Assembly: GCF_038446955.1 (NCBI RefSeq)
Contig: NZ_CP151803.1
Coordinates: 2,480,001-2,544,000 of the forward strand
Source of the DNA: Pedobacter sp. FW305-3-2-15-E-R2A2
GTDB taxonomy: Bacteria > Bacteroidota > Bacteroidia > Sphingobacteriales > Sphingobacteriaceae
DNA: 64,000 nucleotides
Direction: 5' to 3'
The position numbers and the translations under genes are program-made. Shown here piece by piece: positions 1 through 9,611 of the stretch (positions are counted from its first letter, which is position 1; every line of letters starts with the position of its first letter). The notes below the pieces were generated by a model. The model did no database searches and had not been told where the DNA came from. It saw nothing but the letters and a program-made list of their open reading frames with translations.

Positions 1-87
1 TTTTCGGCTTTGAGGATCAATTTGTTGCGCCGAAATTGTTGTGCTCCAACCAATGGCAATAAGGGAAATACAAAGAAATGTTTTCAT
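1..87 (-). CDS. N-terminus of a secreted protein, cut by window edge
   Basis: The 29 visible codons begin with ATG at 87 and read through the window edge without a stop. They encode a typical Sec signal peptide: Lys at residue 2, a hydrophobic core to about residue 18 and a cleavage-like ISA before Gln21, the usual Bacteroidota form. Only a few mature residues are seen, so the function cannot be named. Confidence 0.6.
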   Translation of the reverse strand, partial: MKTFLCISLIAIGWSTTISAQQIDPQSRK

Positions 88-603
88 GGGCTGTTTTTTT
101 GATATCCATAAAGATAACTGAGCCGAAACATCAAAAATGAAAACAACGACGGAAAGGGCAGGTGAGTCGATATACAGCAGTTTATCGCAGACCAGCGTTA
201 GTAAGGACCTCCGCACTTCAGGATTTGTTCTCCCCGATTTTATTTATCGCGCTGATCATGTTGCTCAGCACGGGCTGAGAATACCTCAGCACAGGGCAAA
301 GAAAAAAGTCGGCTTCAGAAGAAAGAACCTCTTGTTAAACCGAATTAATGCGATGAACATGGTCAATCACACTTGTACAGAACTTGTTTTATCCTTTAAA
401 TTTTGAAGCCATCTTTGCCGGTGCCTGCAAGGTCTTTATCCATACGGGCTTAAAAGTCTGGAAGGTTTTAATAAATGGAAGCAGTGAAGGAATATCTTAA
501 AATCAATGCCAGTAATGGAATCAAAGCCTGTTAAGGAGCTATACAGAACATTTTAAGGCTTTGACTTGTTGATATACCAGTCAAAATCCTAAAAATATAT
601 CTT
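88..603. other. 516-bp stretch without a convincing gene
   Basis: An 89-codon frame at 137-406 is the only long open frame on the plus strand. Its product has no recognisable domain, signal or hydrophobic pattern and its composition is unlike the neighbours, so I leave it out. The stretch must hold the promoters of the genes leaving it in both directions, but no exact TAnnTTTG box stands out near either start. Confidence 0.5.
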
Positions 604-1140
604 ATGAACAGCATTAACGAGAATCAGCCGGAAGAGAATCAGGAAAACCTGACTGGAAAATACGCTATAGAAAAAGTTAAAGAATTGATCAGTCAATCAG
701 ACGTTTGCTTTTTCTGCACAGCGCCTGCTACCGGCCCGTCAGAAGGAGTAAGGCCGATGAGCGTTCAGCAGGTGGATGAAGCAGGAAATCTATGGATCGT
801 GAGTGCCAGCGATAGCCATACCAACCAGGAAATTGCGCTTGATCCCCAGGTGAAGCTTTATTTTCAAGGGTCTAAACATTCGGATTTTCTATACCTCAGC
901 GGAACAGCAACACTTTCCGGCGACAAGTCAAAAATTAAAGAACTGTGGAGTCCGGTAATGAAAACCTGGTTCACTGAAGGTGAAGATGATCCGAGGATTT
1001 CTTTGATCAAAGTTCAGCCCGCCGAGGGATACTATTGGGACAATAAACACGGCAATCTTCTTGCCGGTGTAAAGATGCTCTTGGGTATGGTAACGGGCCA
1101 AACATTGGATGATTCCATAGAAGGTAAGTTGAAATTGTAG
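604..1140 (+). CDS. Pyridoxamine 5'-phosphate oxidase family (general stress type) protein
   Basis: This 178-residue cytosolic protein has the split-barrel flavin-binding fold of the pyridoxamine-phosphate-oxidase-like general stress proteins. The order is a helical start with VKELISQSDVCFFCT, then VRPMSVQQVDEAGNLWIVS and the KLYFQGSKHSDFLYLSGTA strand, which is the family signature. Members bind FMN or a related cofactor; the substrate is usually unknown and the family does not generally make PLP. The start is the first ATG in frame. It is a single gene facing a convergent peptidase gene. Confidence 0.85.
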   Translation: MNSINENQPEENQENLTGKYAIEKVKELISQSDVCFFCTAPATGPSEGVRPMSVQQVDEAGNLWIVSASDSHTNQEIALDPQVKLYFQGSKHSDFLYLSGTATLSGDKSKIKELWSPVMKTWFTEGEDDPRISLIKVQPAEGYYWDNKHGNLLAGVKMLLGMVTGQTLDDSIEGKLKL

Positions 1141-1176
1141 CATAACCCTCCCGGAATGGGAGGAAGACAGCCTCGG

Positions 1177-3411
1177 TTAGAGTTTAGGAACAGTAATCGA
1201 AGACGTCCAGTTCCATTCCGGAGGTTCAATACCCAATAAATGTTTCACAAAGAAATCCCTGCGTTTATGTTCTCCATAATCTCCGCCAAGAGCGTGCCCC
1301 ATTCCGGGAACCATTAGAAAATCAAAATTTTTATTTGCTTTAATGAGTTTATTGATCACCTGCATGGTGGAAGAGGGGTCGACATTGTCGTCCATTTCGC
1401 CGAGGATCAACAGTAGCTTTCCCTGAAGCAGTGCTGCGTGTTCTACATTCGAGGATGCTGCATATTGGGGGCCAATCGGATAACCCATCCATTGCTCATT
1501 CCACCACATTTTGTCTATCCTGTTGTCGTGGCAGCCGGAAGAGGAAACCGCTACCTTATAAAAATCAGGATGATACAGGAGGGCAGCTAAAGAACTTTGT
1601 CCTCCGGCCGAACTGCCATAAATTCCTACTTTATCCAGGTTCATATAAGGATACTTTTTGCCGGCAGCTTTAATAAATGCAATGCGGTCCGGCAGACCGG
1701 CATCTTTTAGATTTTTCCAGCAGACATCATGGAAAGCTTTAGAGCGGTTTGAGGTGCCCATCCCATCGCATTGCACGACGATAAAGCCCAGCTCCGCCAG
1801 TTCATGTAAACCAAGGGGACTGTCAGCAATGAAATTTTTCGGGACAAAAGAATCATGAGGTCCGGCATAAATGTATTCTATGACCGGATATTTTTTCGTC
1901 GGATCGAAGTTGCGGGGGCGGATGATCTTTCCCCAGATGTCGGTCTCGCCGTCGCGGCCTTTGGCACTGAAAACTTCGGGTAGTTTCCAGCCCGTATTCA
2001 ATAAAGGAGTAATGTCAGCTTTTTCCAGTTCCTGAAGTACTTTTCCCGTTTTTCCATCTCTCAGGACAGTAATTGCAGGCTGGTCAGCTCTCGAATAAAC
2101 ATCTATAAAATTCGAATAATTTTCGTTGAACGTAGCGGCATGATTTCCATTCTCCCAGGTCAGCTTTTGTAATCCTGTTCCATCCAGGTTGACCTTATAA
2201 TATTGTATAAAATAAGGATCCTGGCCTGTTTCCATTCCACTGCCTTCGAAAATGATGCTGCGTTCTTTTTCATTGACATTGATGACCCTTCTGACCACCC
2301 ATTCGCCTTTTGTAATCTGATTTTTCAGTTTGCCATTGGCATGGAAGAGGTAAAGGTGATTCCATCCATCTACTTCAGATGCCCAGATGATTTCTTTGCC
2401 ATCGTTGAGGTCAAAGCGGTATTTCTTACGACTGTAATTGACAAAAGTGTTACTTACTTCCCGAATCACTTCCCTGGTATTTCCGGTCAGGCCGACTTCC
2501 ATTACGGAGTATAGCTGATGCCCTCTTTTGTTGTATTCGTAACTGAAAGCACGGCTATCCTTACGCCAAACAGGTTCGGTGAGGTGGTATTGATCAGGAA
2601 TGAGGGAATTGTCTACCGGAACCTGTTGTTTCCCTTCAACGAGAAATAAGGATGGTGTATATTGATTCACGCTATCTCCGGGTTTTGGATATTCCCTGCT
2701 GTGAAGCCTGGGCTGGAGCTGAGTTGTTGGTGAAGATTCTATGAGGTAAGTTAAACGGTGTTTTGGGCCTTTTACCTTATAAGCGGCGATTTTTTTTGAA
2801 TCAGGCGACCAGAAGAGGTGTGGGGAATAATGATGGGCACTGGAACCATCGCTGCTCATTTGATAAGCCCTGGCCGAATCCGCTGCGGAACTGATATACA
2901 CATTGAAATCTTTAATATATCCAATCCATTTCCCATCAGGAGAGATCGTTTTTCCCTGGGGAGTATTATTTGCCGGAGGAGCAGGAACTTTGCTAAGGGT
3001 ATAAGCGTTCAGATCACAATTTAAGGACTCTTTTTTATAGTTAAACCTGAGCACTTTGCCATCGCTGCTCATCACCGGTAATAAAATGGGCAATTCATTG
3101 GCATCGATTTTCTCTTTGGACCAGTCGGACAGGGCCTTTGCAAATTTCTCCCGGTCTAATGCGGGAGATTTACGATAGCCTTTGGGGTGGAGGACTATAA
3201 ATTCAAGTCCCTGGGCAGTTCTCCTGGTATAAAAATATTTTTTCGCAATAGACAGCCACTGCACACTGGCCGCGACGTTGTATACTTTCTTTTGCATCAG
3301 GCCATTTAATGCCTCTGCATTTTGGTAATCGCCTAATTTTCCCTGCGCGCTGACCAGGGTAATCTGAATGAGGATAAAAAGTGCAACTAATAACGGATAC
3401 TTTGATCTCAT
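1177..3411 (-). CDS. Prolyl oligopeptidase family (S9) serine peptidase, secreted
   Basis: This 744-residue protein has a signal peptide ending near ALA/VSAQ at about residue 23, a DPP-IV-type beta-propeller in the first two thirds, and a C-terminal alpha/beta-hydrolase domain. The triad is visible: Ser601 in GSSAGG, Asp at about 675 in GEMDDNVDP and His at about 706 in GMGHAL. Such periplasmic enzymes cleave short peptides, often after proline. The nucleophile motif GSSAG differs from the GWSYG of true DPP-IV, so exact specificity is open. Length is normal for the family. It follows the small lipoprotein gene but is separated from it by a hairpin. Confidence 0.92.
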   Translation of the reverse strand: MRSKYPLLVALFILIQITLVSAQGKLGDYQNAEALNGLMQKKVYNVAASVQWLSIAKKYFYTRRTAQGLEFIVLHPKGYRKSPALDREKFAKALSDWSKEKIDANELPILLPVMSSDGKVLRFNYKKESLNCDLNAYTLSKVPAPPANNTPQGKTISPDGKWIGYIKDFNVYISSAADSARAYQMSSDGSSAHHYSPHLFWSPDSKKIAAYKVKGPKHRLTYLIESSPTTQLQPRLHSREYPKPGDSVNQYTPSLFLVEGKQQVPVDNSLIPDQYHLTEPVWRKDSRAFSYEYNKRGHQLYSVMEVGLTGNTREVIREVSNTFVNYSRKKYRFDLNDGKEIIWASEVDGWNHLYLFHANGKLKNQITKGEWVVRRVINVNEKERSIIFEGSGMETGQDPYFIQYYKVNLDGTGLQKLTWENGNHAATFNENYSNFIDVYSRADQPAITVLRDGKTGKVLQELEKADITPLLNTGWKLPEVFSAKGRDGETDIWGKIIRPRNFDPTKKYPVIEYIYAGPHDSFVPKNFIADSPLGLHELAELGFIVVQCDGMGTSNRSKAFHDVCWKNLKDAGLPDRIAFIKAAGKKYPYMNLDKVGIYGSSAGGQSSLAALLYHPDFYKVAVSSSGCHDNRIDKMWWNEQWMGYPIGPQYAASSNVEHAALLQGKLLLILGEMDDNVDPSSTMQVINKLIKANKNFDFLMVPGMGHALGGDYGEHKRRDFFVKHLLGIEPPEWNWTSSITVPKL

Positions 3412-3508
3412 AAGAATAATATTGAATTTAATAACGTATAACTAAAAATATAGTTTTATGTTATAATTTACAAATTATCTTATAAAATAAAATTTAGGGA
3501 GGGGAGGA

Positions 3509-3545
3509 AATAGGGTATCGGGCAATAAAAACCCGATACCCTATT
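3509..3545 (-). terminator. Terminator-like hairpin after the small lipoprotein gene
   Basis: Perfect 14-bp stem (3509-3522 with 3532-3545) and a 9-nt loop, six bases past the stop of the minus-strand gene ending at 3551. The U-tract on that strand is short (three T), so it may stabilise the mRNA end as much as terminate. Confidence 0.65.
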
Positions 3546-3550
3546 GTTTC

Positions 3551-3856
3551 TTATTTGATTTTTACTTCTTTTACTTCGATCAGCTCAGGACCATTTTCTA
3601 CCGGATAACCTGGTACTTTTGTCCCTTTAAGGACTACTTCTTTATCTTCAAAAGTATCCAGATTCACAGCTGTGCTTTTCAGTGCATAGGTTTTATCGCC
3701 CGACTGAATAGTATGGCTGCCATATTGGTAAGTGGTCATTCCTGGTTTTTGGATTTTTCCGCTGAGTTCAATCATGCTTTTATCTCCTGAAGGTTTTGTG
3801 GTGCTGCAGCTGGCAAAAGTAAAGCCAACGGCAAGAAGGATTAATAGTTTTTTCAT
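3551..3856 (-). CDS. Small lipoprotein of unknown function
   Basis: 101 residues with a clear lipoprotein signal peptide: two Lys, a hydrophobic core and lipobox FAS-Cys17. The mature part of about 84 residues is rich in short beta strands and Lys/Glu, and ends in the charged pattern EVKEVKIK, suggesting a small beta-barrel or OB-like domain. I do not recognise the family. It lies between the PepSY gene and the peptidase gene on the same strand, but terminator-like hairpins lie after it and upstream of the PepSY gene, so co-function is uncertain. Confidence 0.7.
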   Translation of the reverse strand: MKKLLILLAVGFTFASCSTTKPSGDKSMIELSGKIQKPGMTTYQYGSHTIQSGDKTYALKSTAVNLDTFEDKEVVLKGTKVPGYPVENGPELIEVKEVKIK

Positions 3857-3964
3857 TGGTATATATTTTTCTTTAAGGTGATGAAGCGATCATAAGTGAT
3901 GGTTTCATATCCTATAGAACGTTAAAACTTAAAGTTATGCAACACTTGCCGATAAATAAGTTTT

Positions 3965-5116
3965 TTAGCGGGGTTTCTTTTTACCCTTTTTCCCGAATTT
4001 TCTGTTGTACCAGATGATGAATCCGGTAACCGGCAGACTGGCTCCAATGAGGCTAACAATAAAAGCAATGATCTTTCCGGGAAGTCCCAAGACCTGGCCC
4101 AGGTGGATGTCGTAGTTGAGCCGCCTTAGTTTAGTTCCAAAAGGGGCCTCTTTAAAGCTTGCCGCATAATAGGCTTCTTTTGTAATCTCTTTGCCGGTAT
4201 GCCTGTCGAAATATACTGCTTGATCGGCATAGGTTTTTCCCAGGCTCGCAATCACATTAATCTCTATACTTGAACTGTGGTTTGTGGTGTCTGGCGTCCG
4301 GTAAGTATAGCCTTCTGCGTTCGGAAAACGTGTCATCGTCAGGTCCAGGCTCTGGTCCATTGCCTGTTCAAAGCGCAGCGTGGAATTTACTTTGGTCGTG
4401 TCAGACAGGGTTGCTTTCCAGGCTGGGAGTGAAGCCCCGCCGGAAGTGCTCCAGTACAATCCTTTACTGAACCATTTAAGTCCGTAGATCATGCCTGTTA
4501 AGGAAAGAATCAGCAATAAGATCAGGGAATAAAAACCCAATACATTGTGAAGGTCTATATTGACCCTTTTCCATTTGGCGCTCCATTTGATTTTAAAGCT
4601 TTTGTCTCTGGTAGACTTGTTCCATTTCTTGGGGTACCACCAGATGAGGCCCGTTAGGAGCAGGAAGACAAACACCAGGGTTCCGTAATTGACAACAAGC
4701 CTTCCGGTTTCCCAGGGCAGCCATAAGGTCCGGTGCCCCTCTTCAATAAAATAGAAAAACTTTGTCGTGTTATTGAGCATGATCCGTTGCTCCAGGACTT
4801 TCCCGCTATAGGGGTCAAGAAATAGAAACATTGGATTATCGTCCCATTTTTTCGCAATGACAGTAATCGCTCTGCCTTTCTTATACGTCACCATCGTAAC
4901 CGGTTCTCCCGGGAAATGTTCCGCTACAATGGTGCTGATTCTGGAAGGAGGAATGACAGGTTTTGCCTGATGGCTCACTTGTACAGGAGGGTAGATGAGG
5001 TCCTGAATCTCTTCATTAAACGCAAAAAGGCATGCGGTCAGGCATACGATAAACATGATCACTCCGGAAATCAGGCCCATCCAGAGGTGCAGCCAGTTGT
5101 TGATTTTTCTAAACAT
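3965..5116 (-). CDS. PepSY-associated transmembrane protein of an iron-uptake locus
   Basis: 383 residues with four membrane segments: about residues 10-32, 150-170, 195-225 and 345-370. Conserved His in NNWLHLWMG, DLHNVLGFY and DIHLGQVLG and the PepSY regions between helices are the family pattern. These inner-membrane proteins accompany TonB siderophore receptors and are thought to act in periplasmic reduction or release of iron; that role is from family knowledge. I start at ATG 5116, not the TTG 15 bases upstream, because the latter sits on the tail of a strong terminator. It ends the run of genes read from the sigma factor, after two DUF4374 genes and the receptor. Confidence 0.88.
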   Translation of the reverse strand: MFRKINNWLHLWMGLISGVIMFIVCLTACLFAFNEEIQDLIYPPVQVSHQAKPVIPPSRISTIVAEHFPGEPVTMVTYKKGRAITVIAKKWDDNPMFLFLDPYSGKVLEQRIMLNNTTKFFYFIEEGHRTLWLPWETGRLVVNYGTLVFVFLLLTGLIWWYPKKWNKSTRDKSFKIKWSAKWKRVNIDLHNVLGFYSLILLLILSLTGMIYGLKWFSKGLYWSTSGGASLPAWKATLSDTTKVNSTLRFEQAMDQSLDLTMTRFPNAEGYTYRTPDTTNHSSSIEINVIASLGKTYADQAVYFDRHTGKEITKEAYYAASFKEAPFGTKLRRLNYDIHLGQVLGLPGKIIAFIVSLIGASLPVTGFIIWYNRKFGKKGKKKPR

Positions 5117-5136
5117 GAAAGGTAACAGCAATAAAA

Positions 5137-5168
5137 AAGGTCGAAGCAGGTTTTCCTGCTTCGACCTT
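5137..5168 (-). terminator. Strong intrinsic terminator between DUF4374 and PepSY genes
   Basis: Perfect 14-bp GC-rich stem (5137-5150 with 5155-5168), a 4-nt loop, and a T-run on the minus strand directly after it. It lies after the DUF4374 stop and only about 20 bases before the PepSY start, inside what otherwise reads as one operon. Confidence 0.85.
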
Positions 5169-5182
5169 GTAAAAAAAAGAAT

Positions 5183-6397
5183 TTATTTAAGTCTGGATAG
5201 GGTACTGATGTAGTCCACACCTTTCACCTCAAGACCTTTACTCAGGCCTCCTGAAGCGATGTCATACGTCCAGATGAACTTACCAGCAGTAGCAGAAGAG
5301 ATGGCGATATACGCTTTTCCAGCTTCCACAAAAACCGGAGATACCAGTACACCACGATCTAAAGGAAGGTCCAGTTTCTTTCTGGTTTTGCTGACCACAT
5401 CAATCAGGTAATACTCAAAAACATCTTTACTGGTATAATCTTCAAATTCCAGCAACAGGTCTTTTCTACCCATACGGGTGATGGCTTTTCCGTTTCCTAA
5501 ATCCCAAAGGCCATAATACTCACGGTTCCCATCGCTAATGGCAGACAGGTCAAAGAAATAGTCTTTGTCGAATGCCGTTTCCCCATTTTTTAGCCTGAAA
5601 ATCGCACTTGGCTTGTTCGGATTTATTCCCCATCTATCGCCGGTATTGGTGATCATATACACATCATTGTTGTAGTTTACTGCGTTCGGAGTGATCGGAG
5701 CAAAAGAACCCGGATAAGTAGAGCGGGTATCGGTGCTGATGGTCACATTGTCTAATGCAGGATAAGGTGCAGAAGCGAGGTAAGCAACATCTGTTGCCGC
5801 CCAATCTGAATTGAATACGGCATAAGTCACATACATTTTATCACCTTTTAAAAAGCAGGAGCTGATATAAATAGCCTTATCTGTTGGTTGTAAAGCCTGT
5901 TTTCCAAATGTACCTGTTTTCTGGATGGTCATGTTGTCTACATTGATGATCGTATAAGTCATGATCGCATCAGGAGTGGTGGAGCTGGTTCCGCTGATCA
6001 GCAGGATATTGTCGTTTAACCAGAAGCTGTTCATCACATTTCCGGTAACCGGCATGGAGCCTACTTCTTTCGGGAGTTGGTTTTCCAGTTTGTTTTTAGT
6101 GAATTTGTTATTGGCAAGGTTATAATAAAAACCATTTTTGAACAGACGGCTCCATCCTGAGATTTCTGTGCCTTGTCCGATACTGGTTACAGATCCTGTA
6201 CTCAGATTACCGGAGGTCATCAGGACCAATGAAGCTGGATTATTGATACCACCAACAATGGCAAATTTATTGGCATCAGCTGGCACATCAATAGTTGGTT
6301 CTTCCGGGTTTGAACTTTTTTTACAGGCGCTGAAGGACAATGTTGCAGTAACCGCAAGAAGGGCAAGTACACGCATTGTTTTATTGGACGTTTTCAT
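5183..6397 (-). CDS. DUF4374 family lipoprotein
   Basis: 404 residues with lipobox SFSA-Cys25 followed by KKSS. The mature part is a repetitive beta-rich (propeller-like) domain typical of DUF4374, with segments such as FDKDYFFDLSAISDG and KDVFEYYLIDV. DUF4374 genes regularly sit beside TonB siderophore or heme receptors in Bacteroidota, and a surface or periplasmic ligand-handling role is presumed. It follows the receptor gene by 37 bases and has a paralogue at 9689-10870, where FDQEYFFNLSSLTKG is the equivalent segment. Confidence 0.88.
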   Translation of the reverse strand: MKTSNKTMRVLALLAVTATLSFSACKKSSNPEEPTIDVPADANKFAIVGGINNPASLVLMTSGNLSTGSVTSIGQGTEISGWSRLFKNGFYYNLANNKFTKNKLENQLPKEVGSMPVTGNVMNSFWLNDNILLISGTSSTTPDAIMTYTIINVDNMTIQKTGTFGKQALQPTDKAIYISSCFLKGDKMYVTYAVFNSDWAATDVAYLASAPYPALDNVTISTDTRSTYPGSFAPITPNAVNYNNDVYMITNTGDRWGINPNKPSAIFRLKNGETAFDKDYFFDLSAISDGNREYYGLWDLGNGKAITRMGRKDLLLEFEDYTSKDVFEYYLIDVVSKTRKKLDLPLDRGVLVSPVFVEAGKAYIAISSATAGKFIWTYDIASGGLSKGLEVKGVDYISTLSRLK

Positions 6398-6434
6398 TTT
6401 GATCTTGTTTTATGTTTGTTCTTTAATTTTTCTA

Positions 6435-8798
6435 TTATTTGATAAAGTATCTGAACTTCAGGAAGAAGGCCCTTCCTGGTTTTTGAAGACGGAAATTATC
6501 GTAGGCCATCGTATCGAAGATGTTTCTGGATTCCAGGGAGAAATTATACTTTCCTTCTTTTACAGAATAGGTAAGGGTGGCATTGTGAACGGTTTGTCCG
6601 GGAATTCTGGACTTGCTTTCTGCAATGGCACGGTCTGGCCAGTATAAGTAAAACCAATGGGTATACTGTGTAAACCAGTTCAGCTGAATCCTGCTGCCTT
6701 TACCCAACAGGTCATTTTTTCCAATTCCAATATCTGCATTTCCGAAAAGCCAGGGTTGGTTTGGAATTCTTTCCTCTTTAGTTGCCGCAGCCGGATCTTT
6801 TTTAACCGCATTCATATAACTCGCATTTACCGTGAAGGAAAGCAGGTCTTTGTAATTGTACCTGATTTCTCCATCCAAACCGGTGATCTGGGTATTTCCG
6901 ATATTTCTGTATTTGGCGAAAATATTGCTGACTTCAAGCTGGATGAAGTTTTTCGCCTTCCGGTAAAATGCAGATCCCTCTATGGCAAAATGATGGTCGT
7001 TGATTTGTTTGGAAGCATAAATTCCGAGGTTAATATTATCACTCTCTTCCGGGTTTAGTCCTGGCGTGGCAAGTATGGTATTGCCATCCCCAAAAAGTTC
7101 TTCCACTTCCGGTAAACGAAAGGCATGCTCATAAGAAGCTTTCAGCCCGGTTTCTTCGGTGATTTTGAACCGGGTAGCGACTCCGTAACCATAATAGCTC
7201 TTCGTTTTCTCTGCTTCTTCTTTTACATAGCCTGTTCCGTTATAATATTTTGCTTCGCGGATATAGGTATGCAGGCGATATTGCTTGGCAAACACGGAAG
7301 TGCTGAGTCTTTCATTGAACAGCTGATTCTGCCAGGAAAGGCCTAAAACACCTTTGTTCAGTTTATTCGGAACATCCAGCGTATTGGCCGACTGATCTGA
7401 TTTCAATGTTTCTATTGCTTTTCTGCGCCCTGCGCTGAGCGCATAGTTGAGGCTGAAGGAGTTATTTGCATCCAGTACATAGGCGATATTTGCGCGGAGG
7501 ATGGCGAAGTTATTGGTGTATTTCCAGATCGAGAGCTGATCCCGTTCCCCGAAATTTTTATCATAACCGATCACATTTCCTGTCCAGTCGTATCTTGATA
7601 TTGCCGTATCTACCGTGGTGCTTTTCTCTTTTGCATAGGTGGCAAAGAGGCTTGCGCTTAATCCTTTAACGAAGAGGTCATTCTTTTTGTATTTTAGACT
7701 TGGCATGGCGAAATCTCCATAAGTATGAACCTTCCCAAATACTTTCTCCTGAGTAGCACCGGTTTGGATTTCCTTAAAAGAAGAGGAGTAGAGCATGCCA
7801 AGGAGCAAGACATCTGCCCAGCTTTTATCTCTGTATCCCAATTCCAGCTGCCCCATTCCGGAACGAAATCCATCGTTAAAGCGTTTGAAGTTTTTCTCTA
7901 CATATTTTGATTGTGCATAGTCATAAACCTCGATCTCTTTCATCGTATAGTTATTGTCCGCATAGTTGTAAAAACCATTGGCATTGATCGTGAAACCTGT
8001 TTTAGCATCGGTATAACGACCGCTTAAAGAAGCCCTGTGGCTATTGAAAGAACCATAGCTGTAACTCATGTCCAGGTATTGTTTCACCTGCTGGTTGGTC
8101 ACGATATTGACCGCACCACCTAAGGCATCTGCACCCAGTTCTACAGGTACTACACCCTTATAAATTTCTATTCTCTGGGCCAGGTTGACCGGAATGTTAT
8201 TGAGCGACATAGAATTGCCAAAACTTTCCATAGGAATGCCATCAATGAAAAACTTCACTTGTTTTCCCGAGAGTCCGTTGATAGAGAAATTGAAGTCGGA
8301 GCCCAGGCCTCCGCTTTCTCTGACCCGGATCCCGGTACTTCTGCTGAGCACCTGATTCAGGTCGGCAGTAGAGTTGGCCAAAGCTTTGGTTTCTATGGCA
8401 TTGACATTGAATCCTGATTCCGCTAATTTTCTTTTCTCTGTCTTTCCAACCACGTTTACCGTTTGCATCTGCTGATCATCGTTCTGCAAAATCAGGTCAA
8501 AGTTTTGCTCTTCCGCCAGGTTTTTGATCTCGATAGTTTGTTTTCTGGTCAGGTAACCGACTGCGGAAGCTTCGATAAGGTATTGGCCTGTTTTGCTGAC
8601 TGACAGCTGATAACTGCCATCGGCAGCACTGACTGTTCCGGATTTTAATGTACGGATGCGAACTGAAGCGCCTTCTATGGCTTGATTTTCAGTGGATTGA
8701 ATTTTGCCTCTGATGCGCAATGGAGCTGCATTTTGGGCGAGTGTAAAGAAATGGAAGGCGCATAGGAGCCCCGTCAGCAGAATTTTGTTAATTTGCAT
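6435..8798 (-). CDS. TonB-dependent outer-membrane receptor (siderophore type)
   Basis: 787 residues: signal peptide to about residue 22 (FFTLAQ), a carboxypeptidase-regulatory-like beta-sandwich at about 28-110, the plug at about 120-235 with RVRESGGLGSDFNFSINGL and FFIDGIPM, then a 22-strand barrel ending in FLKFRYFIK. It imports an iron chelate or similar ligand with energy from TonB. There is no STN signalling domain, so contact with the nearby anti-sigma candidate would need another route, perhaps the regulatory-like domain or the DUF4374 proteins. Neighbours are an ECF sigma factor, DUF4374 proteins and PepSY. Confidence 0.93.
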   Translation of the reverse strand: MQINKILLTGLLCAFHFFTLAQNAAPLRIRGKIQSTENQAIEGASVRIRTLKSGTVSAADGSYQLSVSKTGQYLIEASAVGYLTRKQTIEIKNLAEEQNFDLILQNDDQQMQTVNVVGKTEKRKLAESGFNVNAIETKALANSTADLNQVLSRSTGIRVRESGGLGSDFNFSINGLSGKQVKFFIDGIPMESFGNSMSLNNIPVNLAQRIEIYKGVVPVELGADALGGAVNIVTNQQVKQYLDMSYSYGSFNSHRASLSGRYTDAKTGFTINANGFYNYADNNYTMKEIEVYDYAQSKYVEKNFKRFNDGFRSGMGQLELGYRDKSWADVLLLGMLYSSSFKEIQTGATQEKVFGKVHTYGDFAMPSLKYKKNDLFVKGLSASLFATYAKEKSTTVDTAISRYDWTGNVIGYDKNFGERDQLSIWKYTNNFAILRANIAYVLDANNSFSLNYALSAGRRKAIETLKSDQSANTLDVPNKLNKGVLGLSWQNQLFNERLSTSVFAKQYRLHTYIREAKYYNGTGYVKEEAEKTKSYYGYGVATRFKITEETGLKASYEHAFRLPEVEELFGDGNTILATPGLNPEESDNINLGIYASKQINDHHFAIEGSAFYRKAKNFIQLEVSNIFAKYRNIGNTQITGLDGEIRYNYKDLLSFTVNASYMNAVKKDPAAATKEERIPNQPWLFGNADIGIGKNDLLGKGSRIQLNWFTQYTHWFYLYWPDRAIAESKSRIPGQTVHNATLTYSVKEGKYNFSLESRNIFDTMAYDNFRLQKPGRAFFLKFRYFIK

Positions 8799-8825
8799 TG
8801 ATTTTAATTATCAAACGTTAGATCA

Positions 8826-8869
8826 CCCGGTTTCCGGGCCGAACCGTACTGTTACCAGCAGTGCGGTTC
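8826..8869 (-). other. Two adjacent hairpins between anti-sigma and receptor genes
   Basis: An 11-bp stem with one G-U pair (8841-8851 with 8859-8869) and a 5-bp CCCGG/CCGGG stem (8826-8830 with 8834-8838) fill the 89-bp spacer. Neither has a T-run in the gene direction, so they fit RNA processing or stability control rather than termination. Confidence 0.6.
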
Positions 8870-8887
8870 ATTTTTGTTAAACCTGTA

Positions 8888-9583
8888 TTATATGGATTGT
8901 ATTTTCTTGTTTATTCTCATGGCAACATTTAAAGGTAAAAGGTCTTCCAGGTAACGCTGGTCGACGACAATAATTTCCGGTGATTTCCAGTCTGCCTTCA
9001 AGGCAACATAAGTGATTCCTTTTTTAAGCGTATAACTTCTCGGTTTCAGTACTTGTGAAGTACATGCACTCACAAATTTGAGTTCTATATCTTTCTTCGA
9101 TTCATTTCTCAGGAGCACAACATCACAGAAGCTGATGTCTCCTGAGTATACGCCGGTATTCAATACGGCATGGACATTGCTTTTTGGCAATGCAGTCAGG
9201 ATCAGTCCACCGATGTTTTTCTCCATGCCATCGGTTCCGAAGTTATGGAGGTTGACAAATGTTTTCTCCCTGCCTGGCAAAGAGAATTGATGGTAAAGAA
9301 ATACCGCGGAAAAAGCAATGAAAATACTGGCGGCAATGCCGTAATGGTAAATGTTCAACTTTTTACCTGGTTTCCGCTGTTTTTTAGCGATCGTAGAACT
9401 GTGGATGGCAGACCATATGGAAGCTTCGATTTCCTGTTCTTCGGAAAGGGAGTGGCTGGCCTCAGCAATTTCTTCTTCTCCATCCTCCATCCAGGATTCA
9501 ACGGCAAGTATTTCTTCGGCGTTACATAAACCCGAATGATACTTTTCTAAAAGCCCTGCTGTGATATTCTTATCGTCCATCAT
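8888..9583 (-). CDS. Single-pass membrane protein, candidate anti-sigma factor
   Basis: 231 residues. The N-terminus (LLEKYHSGLCNAEEILAVESWM, about residues 11-32) resembles the cytosolic sigma-binding part of FecR-type regulators. One membrane helix follows at about 83-100 (IAASIFIAFSAVFLYHQF). The periplasmic part of about 130 residues does not show a FecR or DUF4974 pattern, so it is either very diverged or a different sensor. Position in an operon headed by an ECF sigma factor and followed by a TonB receptor supports the role. The call is inference from topology and context. Confidence 0.65.
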   Translation of the reverse strand: MMDDKNITAGLLEKYHSGLCNAEEILAVESWMEDGEEEIAEASHSLSEEQEIEASIWSAIHSSTIAKKQRKPGKKLNIYHYGIAASIFIAFSAVFLYHQFSLPGREKTFVNLHNFGTDGMEKNIGGLILTALPKSNVHAVLNTGVYSGDISFCDVVLLRNESKKDIELKFVSACTSQVLKPRSYTLKKGITYVALKADWKSPEIIVVDQRYLEDLLPLNVAMRINKKIQSI

Positions 9584-9611
9584 ATACAGAGTAGATTGAA
9601 AACGAATTTAC

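Noticed and set aside
137..406. 89-codon plus-strand open frame
   Set aside because: No domain, signal or hydrophobic pattern, composition unlike neighbours, and no promoter; looks like chance reading of intergenic DNA.
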